From NCBI RefSeq assembly GCF_030687535.1, contig NZ_CP117437.1, positions 434,001 to 498,000 of the forward strand: DNA of 64,000 nt. The letters run 5' to 3'. Below are positions 36,666 through 46,286 of the stretch, piece by piece. The translations under genes and the position numbers were made by a program. The notes below the pieces were generated by a model that had not been told where the DNA came from, ran no database searches, and worked only from the letters and a program-made list of their open reading frames with translations. Every line of letters begins with the position of its first letter. The stretch's first letter is position 1. The stretch is from Pseudomonas sp. FP2335 (GTDB lineage Bacteria > Pseudomonadota > Gammaproteobacteria > Pseudomonadales > Pseudomonadaceae).

Positions 36666-38402
36666 TTACATGCGCTCCAGGGTTTCCAGGCCCAACAGTT
36701 CCAGGCCTTGCTTGAGGGTACGACCAGCCAGGGCGGCGAGGCGCAGGCGGCTTTGCTTCTGCGCTTCGTCGTCGGCGGTGAGGATCGGGCAGTTCTCGTA
36801 GAAGCTGGAGAACAGGCCGGCAACTTCATACAGGTAGCTGCACAGGATGTGCGGCGTGCCTTTCTCGCCGACGCTGTTCAGCACTTCGCCGAACTGCGCC
36901 AGCTTGGCCGCCAGTTCCTGTTCGTGCGGGGCATCCAGCACGATATGACCTTCGACTTCGCTGAAGTCCTTGCCCAACTTGCGGAACACGCCGGCCACGC
37001 GGGTGTAGGCGTACAGCAGGTACGGCGCAGTGTTGCCTTCGAAGTTGAGCATCAGTTCGAAGTTGAAGCTGTAGTCACTGGTGCGGTGCTTGGACAGGTC
37101 GGCGTATTTCACCGCGCCAATGCCCACCACGCGGGCGATGTTGCGCAGGTCGGCCTCGGCCAGCTCCGGGTTCTTTTCCTTGACCAGGGTGTAGGCGCGT
37201 TCCTGGGCTTCGTTGAGCAGGTCGATCAGCTTGACGGTGCCGCCGTCGCGGGTCTTGAACGGACGGCCGTCGGCGCCGTTCATGGTGCCGAAGCCCATAT
37301 GTTCCATGTGCATCGGGTGGGTCACGAAGCCCGCGCGACGCGCCACTTCGAACACCTGCTGGAAGTGCAGGGCCTGGCGCTGGTCGACGAAGTACAGCGC
37401 ACGGTCGGCCTTGAGCACGCCGCTGCGGTAGCGCACGGCTGCCAGGTCGGTGGTGGCATACAGGTAGCCGCCGTCAGCCTTGACGATGATCACCGGCAGC
37501 GGCTCGCCATCGGCGGTCTTGAATTCTTCGAGGAACACGCACTGCGCGCCGTTGCTCTCGACCAAGAGGCCCTTGGCCTTGAGGTCGTTGACCACGTTGA
37601 TCAGGTCATCGTTGTAGGCGCTTTCGCCCATTACGTCGGCCATGGTCAATTTGACGTTGAGCAGCTCGTAGATTTCCTGGCAGTGAGACAGGGAAATCTC
37701 ACGGAAGCGGTTCCACAGCGCCAGGCATTCGGCGTCGCCGGCTTGCAGCTTGACCACCAGGCCACGAGCGCGGTCGGCGAACTCTTCGGATTCGTCGAAG
37801 CGCTTCTTCGCGGCACGGTAGAAGTTTTCCAGGTCCGACAGCTCGTTGCTGGTGATCGGGTTTTCTTGCAGGTAGGCCATCAGCATGCCGAACTGGGTGC
37901 CCCAGTCGCCCACGTGGTTCTGACGGATCACCGTGTCGCCGAGGAACTCCAGGACGCGGGCCACGCCGTCGCCAATGATGGTGGAGCGCAGGTGGCCCAC
38001 GTGCATCTCTTTGGCCAGGTTTGGCGCAGACAGGTCGATGACCACGCGCTGGGCGTCGCCGGCCTTGTGCACGCCGATCTTGGCGTCGGCCAGCGCGGCA
38101 TCGAGGCGCGAGGCCAGGGCCTGGGTGTTCTGGAAGAAGTTGATAAAGCCAGGGCCGGCGATTTCGGCCTTGGTCACGCTGTCATCGGCGGGCAGCGCGG
38201 CGATGATTTTTTCCGCCAGGTCACGTGGCTTCATGCCTGCAGGCTTGGACAGCATCATCGCGATGTTGCTGGCAAAGTCGCCGTGGGTCTTGTCGCGGGT
38301 ATTTTCCACCTGGATCGCCGGCGTCAGGCCTTCAGGCAACACACCTTCGTTGACGAGTTGGGTGAGGGCTTGTTGGATCAGCTGGCGAATGGTGTCTTTC
38401 AT
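36666..38402 (-). CDS. argS: Arginyl-tRNA synthetase
   Basis: Class I aminoacyl-tRNA synthetase charging tRNA-Arg; 578 residues from [13 protein letters not shown]. The HIGH motif reads [12 protein letters not shown]; the C-terminal anticodon-binding (DALR) domain includes [18 protein letters not shown]. The upstream MRHKENT extension is rejected because MKDT is the usual start. It is followed at once by the SPOR gene. A 182-base gap with a decayed repeat separates it from priA. Confidence 0.97.
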   Translation of the reverse strand: MKDTIRQLIQQALTQLVNEGVLPEGLTPAIQVENTRDKTHGDFASNIAMMLSKPAGMKPRDLAEKIIAALPADDSVTKAEIAGPGFINFFQNTQALASRLDAALADAKIGVHKAGDAQRVVIDLSAPNLAKEMHVGHLRSTIIGDGVARVLEFLGDTVIRQNHVGDWGTQFGMLMAYLQENPITSNELSDLENFYRAAKKRFDESEEFADRARGLVVKLQAGDAECLALWNRFREISLSHCQEIYELLNVKLTMADVMGESAYNDDLINVVNDLKAKGLLVESNGAQCVFLEEFKTADGEPLPVIIVKADGGYLYATTDLAAVRYRSGVLKADRALYFVDQRQALHFQQVFEVARRAGFVTHPMHMEHMGFGTMNGADGRPFKTRDGGTVKLIDLLNEAQERAYTLVKEKNPELAEADLRNIARVVGIGAVKYADLSKHRTSDYSFNFELMLNFEGNTAPYLLYAYTRVAGVFRKLGKDFSEVEGHIVLDAPHEQELAAKLAQFGEVLNSVGEKGTPHILCSYLYEVAGLFSSFYENCPILTADDEAQKQSRLRLAALAGRTLKQGLELLGLETLERM

Positions 38403-38471
38403 GGTGTTCTCTTTGTGCCGCAAGCGGCGGCGCGCGATGCGCAGGTGGAAAAACTGGGCATTATCCGTGGC

Positions 38472-38548
38472 GAGGGCGGGCTTGCCAACCGTTCAGACGG
38501 GTTGGCGGACCTGCGGGCCTCATCGCGGGCAAGCCCGCCCCCACATTT
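38472..38548. repeat. Decayed REP palindrome between argS and priA
   Basis: GAGGGCGGGCTTGCC (38472) and CGCGGGCAAGCCCGCCCCCACAT (to 38546) pair imperfectly. It resembles the other REP elements with G/C changes and a shortened left arm. Confidence 0.6.
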
Positions 38549-38584
38549 AAGGGCGTTCACAATCCAAACAGTGGGACCAATCGA

Positions 38585-40804
38585 TCAATACAGATCCACG
38601 GGGTCGACGTCCATCGACCATCGCACTTGCCGGCCGCTGGGCATTTGCTCCAGAGCAAGCAATAGGCTACTTAACAGCCGATGCAATGGTGCTCGCGACG
38701 TCGCCTGCAAGAGTAGCTGGGCACGATAACGCCCGGCGCGGCGCTCCATGGGTGCGGGCACCGGGCCGAGCAACTCGATGCCGCTCAGACCCAGCTCACC
38801 GAGCAAACGTTCGGCGGCACTGCATGCCTCGTCGAGAAAACCTTCGGCCTGCCCCGGCTTGTGCGCTTCGGCGCGCAGCAAGGCCAAGTGGGCAAACGGC
38901 GGCAGGCCGGCGGAGCGGCGTTCGCTCAAGGCCTGTTCAGCGAAGGCAAAGTAACCTTGCTCTGTCAGCTGAATCAGCAGTGGATGGTCGGCCAGGTGTG
39001 TCTGGATAATCACTTTGCCCGGCTCTTCAGCGCGCCCCGCACGGCCGGCGACCTGCACGATCAACTGCGCCATGCGCTCGCTGGCGCGGAAGTCGCCGGA
39101 GAACAGACCGCCGTCGGCATCCAGGATCGAAACCAGTGTCACCCTGGGGAAATGGTGCCCTTTGGCCAGCATCTGCGTGCCGATCAGAATGCACGGCTGG
39201 CCTTTCTGGATGGTGGCGAACAGCTGGTTCATCGCATCTTTGCGCGAGGTACTGTCGCGGTCGACCCGCAACACCGGGTAGTCCGGGAACAGGATGCCCA
39301 GGCGCTCTTCGGCCCGTTCGGTGCCCGCGCCCACCGGCCGCAGGTCGACTTTGCCGCACTGCGGGCAGTGGCGTGGCACCCGTTCCACATGGCCACAGTG
39401 ATGGCAACGCAGCTCGCCGTGGCGCTGATGCACGGTCATGCGCGCGTCGCAGCGCTCGCACTCGGACATCCAGCCGCAGTCATGGCACAACAGCGTCGGC
39501 GCAAAGCCGCGACGGTTGAGGAACACCAGCACTTGCTGGCCGGCGGCGAGGGTCTGGCCGATGGCTTGTTGCATCGGCCCGGAAATGCCGCTGTCCAGCG
39601 GGCGGCTTTTTACGTCCAGGCGCAGGAAACGTGGCTGTTTGGCGCCGCCTGCACGTTCGTTCAGGCGCAGGAGGCCGTAACGGCCGGTGTAGGCGTTGTG
39701 CAGGCTCTCCAGGGACGGCGTGGCCGAACCCAGCACAATCGGGATGTCTTCCTGGCGCGCGCGTACCAGCGCGAGGTCGCGGGCGTGGTAGCGCAGGCCT
39801 TCCTGCTGTTTGTAGGAACCGTCGTGTTCTTCGTCGATGATGATCAGCCCGGGGTTTTTCATCGGGGTGAACAGCGCCGAGCGGGTGCCGATAATAATGT
39901 CGGCCTCGCCATCTCGTGCGGCGAGCCAGGACTCCAGGCGTTCTCGGTCGTTGACCGCCGAGTGCACCAGGGCGATGCGCGCGTTGAAGCGTTGCTCGAA
40001 ACGCGCCAGGGTCTGCGGGCCCAGGTTGATCTCGGGGATCAACACCAGCGCCTGTTTGCCGGCCTGCAGGGTTTCGCGGATCAGTTGCAAATACACTTCG
40101 GTCTTGCCACTGCCGGTGACCCCGGCCAGCAGGAACGCGTGGAAACTGTCGAAGCCTGCACGGATCGCCTCGTAGGCAGCGCGTTGCTCGGGGTTCAGCG
40201 GCAGTTCCGGTTGGGCCAGCCAGTGTTCGTGACGTGGGTCGGGGGCGTGCTTGCGGATTTCCACCTGCACCAGGCCCTTGGCCAGCAGCAGGTCGAGACT
40301 GTCTTTGCTCAGCATCAGCTTGCTTAACAGCTGATGGGCCACGCCATGGGGATGCTGCGCCAGGGTGGCCAGGGCCTCACGCTGACGCGGGGCGCGGGCG
40401 ATGCGCGGGTCATCGAGGCGCGCGCCGGGCACCATCGACCAGAAACGTTCCTGGCGCGCTTCGGCCAGTTCGCCCTGGCGCAGCAGCACCGGCAGCGCCC
40501 AGCTCAGGGTGTCGCCGAGGCTGTGCTGGTAATACTGGGCGGTCCACAGGCACAGCTTGAACAGCGCGGGCGGCAGCGGTGGCGTGGCGTCGAGGATTGC
40601 CAGTGCAGGCTTGAGCTTCTCTGCCGGCACTTCGCTGTGGTCGGTGACTTCCACCAGGATGCCGATCATTTCCCGGCGCCCGAACGGCACGCGCACGCGC
40701 ATGCCTGGTTGCAACTGCGTCCGCAGCACGCCGGCCGGGGCCCGGTAGTCGAACAGGCGGCGCAGGGGCGAAGGCAGGGCGAGGCGCAAGATGGCGTCGG
40801 GCAC
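38585..40804 (-). CDS. priA: Primosomal protein N' (replication restart helicase PriA)
   Basis: Superfamily 2 helicase that reloads the replisome at stalled forks; 739 residues. The N-terminal DNA-binding domain (RLALPSPLRRLFDY) is followed by Walker A GVTGSGKTEVYLQ, the DEEH box in IIIDEEHDGSYKQ, and the zinc-binding cysteine cluster (CHDCGWMSECERCD and CHHCGHVERVPRHCPQCG). Helicase motifs V-VI appear in IGTQMLAKGHHFP and VAGRAGRAEEPG. It is transcribed away from rpmE. Confidence 0.97.
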   Translation of the reverse strand: MPDAILRLALPSPLRRLFDYRAPAGVLRTQLQPGMRVRVPFGRREMIGILVEVTDHSEVPAEKLKPALAILDATPPLPPALFKLCLWTAQYYQHSLGDTLSWALPVLLRQGELAEARQERFWSMVPGARLDDPRIARAPRQREALATLAQHPHGVAHQLLSKLMLSKDSLDLLLAKGLVQVEIRKHAPDPRHEHWLAQPELPLNPEQRAAYEAIRAGFDSFHAFLLAGVTGSGKTEVYLQLIRETLQAGKQALVLIPEINLGPQTLARFEQRFNARIALVHSAVNDRERLESWLAARDGEADIIIGTRSALFTPMKNPGLIIIDEEHDGSYKQQEGLRYHARDLALVRARQEDIPIVLGSATPSLESLHNAYTGRYGLLRLNERAGGAKQPRFLRLDVKSRPLDSGISGPMQQAIGQTLAAGQQVLVFLNRRGFAPTLLCHDCGWMSECERCDARMTVHQRHGELRCHHCGHVERVPRHCPQCGKVDLRPVGAGTERAEERLGILFPDYPVLRVDRDSTSRKDAMNQLFATIQKGQPCILIGTQMLAKGHHFPRVTLVSILDADGGLFSGDFRASERMAQLIVQVAGRAGRAEEPGKVIIQTHLADHPLLIQLTEQGYFAFAEQALSERRSAGLPPFAHLALLRAEAHKPGQAEGFLDEACSAAERLLGELGLSGIELLGPVPAPMERRAGRYRAQLLLQATSRAPLHRLLSSLLLALEQMPSGRQVRWSMDVDPVDLY

Positions 40805-40924
40805 GCGGGGGTCTCATCTATAAAGGCAGGCGGTGGCGCAGGGGCGGGAGCCTAGCAGACAGGGGAGGGCTTGGGGTAGCCGATGGTTTTCTGATGAAAG
40901 GAAGTTTCACGCCCAAAGCGCCGC

Positions 40925-40952
40925 TTGCGCGTTTAAAAAGGTCTGGTAGAAT
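40925..40952 (+). promoter_or_regulatory. Sigma-70 promoter of rpmE
   Basis: TTGCGC (40925-40930), 16-base spacer, extended -10 TGGTAGAAT with TAGAAT at 40947-40952. The leader of about 65 bases contains a small stem-loop, TCGACA-atag-TGTCGA (40977-40992), which may take part in control of this ribosomal protein gene. Confidence 0.65.
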
Positions 40953-41021
40953 CCGCGGCCTAATTACGTGCGGTATTCGACAATAGTGTCGAGTGGCGGC
41001 ACGCAGCCCGAGGAAGTCACC

Positions 41022-41255
41022 ATGAAAGCCGATATCCATCCAGCGTACGAAACCATCGAAGTAACCTGCAGCTGCGGTAACAAGTTCGAAACTCGTTCGA
41101 ACCTGTGCAAGCCACTGGGTACTGACGTATGCAACGAGTGCCACCCGTTCTACACCGGTAAGCAGAAAACTCTGGACACCGGCGGCCGTGTACAGCGCTT
41201 TGCTGACCGTTTCGGCGCTTTCGGCAAGAAGCCTGCTGCTACTCCAGCAGAGTAA
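41022..41255 (+). CDS. rpmE: 50S ribosomal protein L31
   Basis: Large-subunit ribosomal protein, 77 residues from [10 protein letters not shown]; the longer in-frame reading from 40968 covers the leader. It is the zinc-binding (C+) form: cysteines in TCSCGNKF and [18 protein letters not shown] lies ahead of the ATG. Two terminators follow directly. Confidence 0.98.
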   Translation: MKADIHPAYETIEVTCSCGNKFETRSNLCKPLGTDVCNECHPFYTGKQKTLDTGGRVQRFADRFGAFGKKPAATPAE

Positions 41256-41260
41256 GGCTG

Positions 41261-41319
41261 AAAAGCCCCCTGGGCTTTTCCTGCTGAAAAAAGAGGCGTC
41301 CCTTGTGGACGCCTTTTTT
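41261..41319 (+). terminator. Tandem terminators after rpmE
   Basis: First a perfect AAAAGCCC-CCT-GGGCTTTT stem (41261-41279), then AGGCGTC-CCTTGTG-GACGCCT followed by six T (41294-41319). Confidence 0.88.
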
Positions 41320-41542
41320 GTGCCTGGAATTTGAGAGAATCGCATTTAATTGATGCATTAATAAAAAATTGTAGACATTTTTTTAGGCGATTGTGAACAG
41401 TTGAGCCCTTGTATCCCGTGGCCTTAGACCAAAGTACGTCGGTTTGGGGCCTTGACACCGGTGACTACCCAGTCTTGTAGGGACTTTACGACACGCGTAT
41501 CCTCGGCGGTCCGTCGACCAACAGTAAAAGCGGAATGCCGAT
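41320..41542 (+). promoter_or_regulatory. Leader and promoter region of maeB
   Basis: 223 bases without a gene. The first half is AT-rich (about 41340-41390). A TTGACA lies at 41452-41457 but without a good -10 at 16-18 bases, so the promoter position is uncertain. No riboswitch fold was recognised. Confidence 0.3.
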
Positions 41543-42811
41543 ATGTCTGATTTGAAAACTGCCGCTCTCGAATATCATGCCCATCCTCGTCCAGGAAAGC
41601 TGAGTGTAGAGCTCACCAAAGCCACCGCCACCGCCCGCGACCTGTCGCTGGCCTACAGCCCTGGCGTGGCCGAGCCCGTACGTGAAATCGCACGCGACCC
41701 TGAGCTGGCGTACAAGTACACCGGCAAAGGCAACCTCGTTGCAGTGATTTCCGATGGCACCGCGATTCTGGGCCTGGGCAACCTTGGCCCATTGGCTTCC
41801 AAGCCGGTCATGGAAGGCAAGGGCGTGCTGTTCAAGCGCTTTGCCGGCATTGACGTTTTCGACATCGAAGTCGATTCCGAGAGCCCGCAGGCTTTCATCG
41901 ACACCGTAAAGCGCATTTCCATCACTTTCGGTGGCATCAACCTGGAAGACATCAAGGCACCTGAGTGCTTCGAGATCGAAAAGGCCCTGATCGAACAGTG
42001 CGACATTCCGGTATTCCACGATGACCAGCACGGCACCGCGATCGTTACCGCGGCCGGCATGATCAACGCCCTGGAAATCGCCGGCAAGACCCTGGCTGAC
42101 GCCAAGATCGTCTGCCTGGGCGCCGGTGCGGCAGCTATCTCGTGCATGAAGCTGATCGTGAGCATGGGCGCCAAGCTGGAAAACATCTACATGGTCGACA
42201 GCAAGGGCGTGATCCAGTCCGAGCGCACCGACCTGAACCAGTACAAGGCGATGTTTGCCCACCCGTCCTCCAAGCGCACCCTGGCTGATGCCCTTGACGG
42301 TGCAGACGTGTTCGTCGGCCTGTCCGGCCCGAACCTGCTGAGCGCCGAAGGCCTGAAGTCCATGGCGGCCAACCCGATCGTGTTCGCCTGCTCCAACCCG
42401 GACCCAGAGATCGCGCCGGAACTGGCTCACGCCACCCGTAACGACGTGATCATGGCTACCGGCCGTTCGGACTACCCGAACCAGGTCAACAACGTACTGG
42501 GCTTCCCGTTCATCTTCCGTGGCGCCTTGGACGTTCGCGCCAAGCGCATCAACGAAGAAATGAAAGTGGCTGCTGCCAACGCCCTGCGTGAACTGGCCAA
42601 GCTGCCAGTGCCTCAGGACGTGTGCGACGCCTACGGCGGCGCCAAGCTGGAATTCGGTCGTGAGTACATCATTCCGAAGCCAATGGACAAGCGCCTGATC
42701 ACCCTGATCTCCGATGCCGTGGCCAAAGCCGCCATCGAGACCGGTGTGGCCACCCTGCCGTATCCGAAGAACTACCCGCTGCAAAGCGTGGATGATGTGT
42801 TCAACGGCTAA
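41543..42811 (+). CDS. maeB: NADP-dependent malic enzyme (short form)
   Basis: Oxidative decarboxylase turning malate into pyruvate with NADPH production. It has 422 residues: only the malic domain (LAYSPGVAEPVREIA, GTAILGLGNLGPLASKPVMEGK, the catalytic region FHDDQHGTA) and the NAD(P)-binding domain (CLGAGAAAISCMKL, FVGLSGPNLLS, VFACSNPDPEI). The phosphotransacetylase-like C-terminal domain of the long MaeB form is absent, as is usual in pseudomonads. It converges on the ponA gene with a shared terminator. Confidence 0.95.
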   Translation: MSDLKTAALEYHAHPRPGKLSVELTKATATARDLSLAYSPGVAEPVREIARDPELAYKYTGKGNLVAVISDGTAILGLGNLGPLASKPVMEGKGVLFKRFAGIDVFDIEVDSESPQAFIDTVKRISITFGGINLEDIKAPECFEIEKALIEQCDIPVFHDDQHGTAIVTAAGMINALEIAGKTLADAKIVCLGAGAAAISCMKLIVSMGAKLENIYMVDSKGVIQSERTDLNQYKAMFAHPSSKRTLADALDGADVFVGLSGPNLLSAEGLKSMAANPIVFACSNPDPEIAPELAHATRNDVIMATGRSDYPNQVNNVLGFPFIFRGALDVRAKRINEEMKVAAANALRELAKLPVPQDVCDAYGGAKLEFGREYIIPKPMDKRLITLISDAVAKAAIETGVATLPYPKNYPLQSVDDVFNG

Positions 42812-42830
42812 GCCGTTGTAGCGCACCAAC

Positions 42831-42864
42831 AAAAAGCCCCGGCTCTCGCGAGTCGGGGCTTTTT
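42831..42864. terminator. Bidirectional terminator between maeB and the PBP1A gene
   Basis: AAAAAGCCCCGGCT-ctcgcg-AGTCGGGGCTTTTT: near-perfect stem with A-run and T-run on both sides, placed between convergent genes. Confidence 0.9.
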
Positions 42865-42902
42865 GCTGTGTGGTGATTTGTTTGAGCCTTGCACAGATCT
42901 AA

Positions 42903-42937
42903 ATGTGGGGCCAGCTCCCACAGAAGCCAGCTGCCAC
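42903..42937. repeat. Partial REP-like palindrome
   Basis: ATGTGGGGCCAGCTCCCACA and AGCCAGCTGCCACAC; remnants of the GTGGGAGCTGGC variant seen at 33664. Small and imperfect. Confidence 0.5.
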
Positions 42938-42949
42938 ACTGGATCTGCA

Positions 42950-45415
42950 TCAGAACAGATCGATCGGCGCCGCCTCGTCTGCAGGTAGCGGGCTGCCTGG
43001 CACCACACCATTGCCCAGTTCATTGACCGACGGCGGCGTGTCTTCGCTCTTGAACAGTTCGAAGTACGCATTCGGCGTGCTTGGCGAGGCGGCACGGCCA
43101 CTGACCGGATCGATCCGCAGGCTGAGAATGCCTTCCGGCTCCGGCTGGGTATGCAACGGCTTGTCCTTCAAGGCAGCGCCCATGTAGCTCATCCAGATCG
43201 GCAGCGCGACGGTGCCGCCGAATTCGCGACGGCCGAGGCTTTCCGGCTGGTCGTAGCCGGTCCATACGGTGGTCACGTAGTCGCCGTTGTAGCCGGAGAA
43301 CCAGGCGTCCTTGGAGTCGTTGGTGGTGCCGGTCTTGCCTGCGATGTCCGCACGGCCGAGGGCCAGGGCACGGCGGCCGGTGCCTTTCTTGATCACATCT
43401 TCAAGGATGCTGTTGAGGATGTAGGTGGTGCGACCATCCACAATCCGTTCGGCCACTGCCGGCGCCTGTGGCTCGGCAGGTACGGCGGCGTTGGCGGCCG
43501 GCGTGGCGCCTGGCGTCGGTTCGATGGTGATACCGCCGTTGCTCGGCGCGGCCAGGCCGTCCGTGGCGGCGATGCCGTTGACCACATCACCCGGCACCCG
43601 TGGTGGGTTGGCGGTGAACAGGGTGTCGCCATTGCGGCTTTCGATCTTGTCGATCAGGTACGGCGTGATCTTGTAGCCGCCGTTGGCAAAGGTGCTCCAG
43701 CCGGTGGCGATTTCCATTGGCGTGAGGGTCGCGGTGCCCAGGGCCAGGGACAGGTTCGGCGGCAGATCCGACTTGTTGAAGCCAAAGCGCGTCATGTAGT
43801 CGATGGTCTTGCCGACGCCCATCGCTTGCAGCAGGCGGATCGATACCAGGTTGCGCGACTTGTACAGCGCCTCGCGGATACGGATCGGGCCGAGGAAGGT
43901 GTTGGTGTCGTTCTTCGGACGCCAGACCTTGTCCAGGTACTCGTCGACAAACACGATCGGGGCATCGTTGACCAGGCTGGCGGCTGTGTAGCCGTTATCC
44001 AGCGCGGCGCTGTAAATGAACGGCTTGAAGCTCGAGCCCGGCTGGCGCTTGGCCTGGGTGGCGCGGTTGTAGTTGCTCTGCTCGAAGGCAAAGCCGCCGA
44101 CCAGGGCGCGGATCGCACCGTTCTGCGGGTCCAGGGAGACCAGCGCGCCCTGGGCGACCGGCACCTGGCTGAATTTGAGGCTATCGTCCTTCTGGCGTTG
44201 CACGCGGATCAAATCGCCCACCTGCGCCACATCCGACGGCTGCTTGGGCATCGGGCCCATGCTGTTGGTGTTCAGGAACGGGCGGGCCCACTTCATGCTG
44301 TCCCACGACACATGGGCTTCGCCGGTGCGGGTCAGCACCTGCACGCCGTCTTTCTTCACCTGGGTCACGATGGCCGGCTCCAGGCCGCTGATCGCGCGCT
44401 GCCTGCCCAGTTCGGTGGTCCACGCGCTCAGGGTCTTGCCCGGCAGACGCGATTCGGGGCCGCGGTAGCCGTGGCGCTGGTCGTAGGTGATCAGGCCGGA
44501 ATGCACGGCGTTGTTGGCGATTTCCTGGGTGTCGCTCGGAACGGTCGTGGTGACGCGGAAACCTTCGGTGTAGGCCTCGCTGCCATACCGGCCGACCATC
44601 TCGGCACGGGCCATTTCGGCGATATACGGTGCGTTCACTTCCGGCGTCGGCACGTGGTAACTGGCGTTCAACGGCTCGGCCACGGCGGTTTCGTAGGCGT
44701 GCTGGTCGATCTTGCCCAGCTTGTACATTCGCCCCAGGATCCAGTCGCGGCGCTCTTTGCTGCGCGCCGGGTTGGCCAGTGGGTTGAAGCGCGACGGCGC
44801 CTTGGGCAGGCCGGCGATCATCGCCATCTGCGCCAGGCTGGCATCACGAATCGACTTGCCGTAGTAGACCTGCGACGCCGCCTCGATGCCGTAGGCACGG
44901 TTGCCCAGGTAGATCTTGTTGACGTACAGCTCAAGGATCTCGTCCTTGGTCAGCTGGCGTTCAATCTGCAAGGCCAGCAGGATCTCTGTGGCCTTGCGCG
45001 AAAAACTGCGTTCGCTGGTGAGGAAGAAGTTCTTCGCCACCTGCATGGTGATGGTGCTGCCGCCGGATTGAATGTGTCCGCTTTTTACCAATTGCGTGGC
45101 TGCACGCACCAGGCTGCTTGGGTCGACGCCGTAGTGGTTGGCGAAATTGTCGTCTTCGGCCGACAGCAAGGCGCTGATGAAATTGGGCGGAATATCGGCA
45201 AAACGGATCGGGGTGCGGCGCATTTCACCGAACTCGGCGATCAGCTTTTCATCGCTGCTGTAGACCCGCAAAGGAATCTGCAACTGGATACTTCTGAGTG
45301 CCTCTACGGAGGGTAAACCCGGACTAAGGTAGAGGTAGGCCCCGCTGAGTACGAGCAGCAGCCCGCAGACGATCGCGACAATGGAGTACCCGAAAAACTT
45401 CAGCAGACGAATCAA
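42950..45415 (-). CDS. ponA: Class A penicillin-binding protein 1A (PBP1a)
   Basis: Bifunctional peptidoglycan synthase, 821 residues. A cytoplasmic start and membrane helix (about 8-30) precede the transglycosylase domain (ISALLSAEDDNFANHYGVD with the catalytic Glu; QSGGSTITMQVAKNFF). An OB-like insert follows (region of TLSAWTTELGRQ). The transpeptidase domain has SxxK with catalytic Ser461 (GSSFKPF), SxN as SRNLVS and KTG as IAGKTGTTND. It diverges from the pil genes as in other pseudomonads; 217 bases of regulatory space lie between, with no gene seen. Confidence 0.96.
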   Translation of the reverse strand: MIRLLKFFGYSIVAIVCGLLLVLSGAYLYLSPGLPSVEALRSIQLQIPLRVYSSDEKLIAEFGEMRRTPIRFADIPPNFISALLSAEDDNFANHYGVDPSSLVRAATQLVKSGHIQSGGSTITMQVAKNFFLTSERSFSRKATEILLALQIERQLTKDEILELYVNKIYLGNRAYGIEAASQVYYGKSIRDASLAQMAMIAGLPKAPSRFNPLANPARSKERRDWILGRMYKLGKIDQHAYETAVAEPLNASYHVPTPEVNAPYIAEMARAEMVGRYGSEAYTEGFRVTTTVPSDTQEIANNAVHSGLITYDQRHGYRGPESRLPGKTLSAWTTELGRQRAISGLEPAIVTQVKKDGVQVLTRTGEAHVSWDSMKWARPFLNTNSMGPMPKQPSDVAQVGDLIRVQRQKDDSLKFSQVPVAQGALVSLDPQNGAIRALVGGFAFEQSNYNRATQAKRQPGSSFKPFIYSAALDNGYTAASLVNDAPIVFVDEYLDKVWRPKNDTNTFLGPIRIREALYKSRNLVSIRLLQAMGVGKTIDYMTRFGFNKSDLPPNLSLALGTATLTPMEIATGWSTFANGGYKITPYLIDKIESRNGDTLFTANPPRVPGDVVNGIAATDGLAAPSNGGITIEPTPGATPAANAAVPAEPQAPAVAERIVDGRTTYILNSILEDVIKKGTGRRALALGRADIAGKTGTTNDSKDAWFSGYNGDYVTTVWTGYDQPESLGRREFGGTVALPIWMSYMGAALKDKPLHTQPEPEGILSLRIDPVSGRAASPSTPNAYFELFKSEDTPPSVNELGNGVVPGSPLPADEAAPIDLF

Positions 45416-45632
45416 GGCTTTTGGATTTCCAGAGAAAAGAATGGGTTAGGCGTCGGGGCATGCATGGCAAACGATGGATCGACCCGGGCTGCAGATAAAA
45501 GCGGGGAAAAACGCTGCGCATTAAAGCATTTTTCGGCTTGGGGCGTCATTCGCGCCTCTCAAACAAGCCGACCGAATGCACGGTGCGCGGCAGCAATCAG
45601 GCGGTATGACAGGGAAAGTTTTGGGGAGTTTT

Positions 45633-46286
45633 ATGAAAAAGGGATTTTTCAGGCGAAAAGTCGCCAGCGTCCTGGGCGTCGATCTTAATGATCAGGAGAT
45701 CAAGCTGGTCGAACTGGGCCGTTCAATTCGCGGTTACAGCGTGCAAGGCTATGTCATCCAGGCGTTGCCGGCCCATGTGGTGGTCGATGGCGCCGTGCTC
45801 GACCTTGCGGCTGCCGGGCAGGCGCTGCGCCAGGCGTTGTCGCGGCTGCACACATCGACCAGGTACGCGGCCGTTGCCGTGGCGGGGCCTTCGGTCATCA
45901 CGCAGGTGATCGAAATGGAGGCTGGGCTCAGCGACGACGAGATGGGCTGGAAGATCCAGATGGAGGCGGATCAATACATTCCCTATCCACTGGATGACAT
46001 GGCGCTCGACTTTTATGTGCAGGGCCCTTGTGCCCATGACCCCATGCGCGTCGAGGTGCTGCTGGCGGCGTGCCTCAGGGAACAGGTCGAGGCGCGCGCG
46101 GCGGTCCTGGCCCTGGCTGGGTTGATGCCGAGGGTGGTGGACATAGAACGGTTTGCATTGGCGCGCGCTTGCCTTCAGGATTTCCCCAGCTTCACGCCGA
46201 GCCATCAAGTCGATGGCGAACGATGGGCTATGGATGCCCAGGGAATGGGAGTTGCTTGCGGGTTGGCCCTGAGGAGTTTCGCTTGA
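45633..46286 (+). CDS. pilM: PilM-like protein lacking the middle of the family
   Basis: Cytoplasmic actin-like component of the type IV pilus alignment complex; canonical PilM has about 354 residues, this one 217. Residues 1-172 follow the family (VLGVDLNDQEIKLVELGRS, EMEAGLSDDEMGWKIQMEAD, YIPYPLDDMALDFYVQG, VEVLLAACLREQVE). A linker of about 30 unrelated residues (DFPSFTPSHQVDGERW...) then joins to the family's last residues, VACGLALRSF. About 140 residues, with much of the second ATP-binding lobe, are missing in frame. GGGGAG precedes ATG 45633. The pilN start overlaps its stop by one base. Function is doubtful or changed. Confidence 0.88.
   Translation: MKKGFFRRKVASVLGVDLNDQEIKLVELGRSIRGYSVQGYVIQALPAHVVVDGAVLDLAAAGQALRQALSRLHTSTRYAAVAVAGPSVITQVIEMEAGLSDDEMGWKIQMEADQYIPYPLDDMALDFYVQGPCAHDPMRVEVLLAACLREQVEARAAVLALAGLMPRVVDIERFALARACLQDFPSFTPSHQVDGERWAMDAQGMGVACGLALRSFA

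Noticed and set aside
36636..38729. Plus-strand frame of 697 codons opposite argS
   Set aside because: Antisense of argS with no domain or ribosome site; similar shadows lie opposite the chemoreceptors, phaC1, phaC2, priA and the PBP1A gene.
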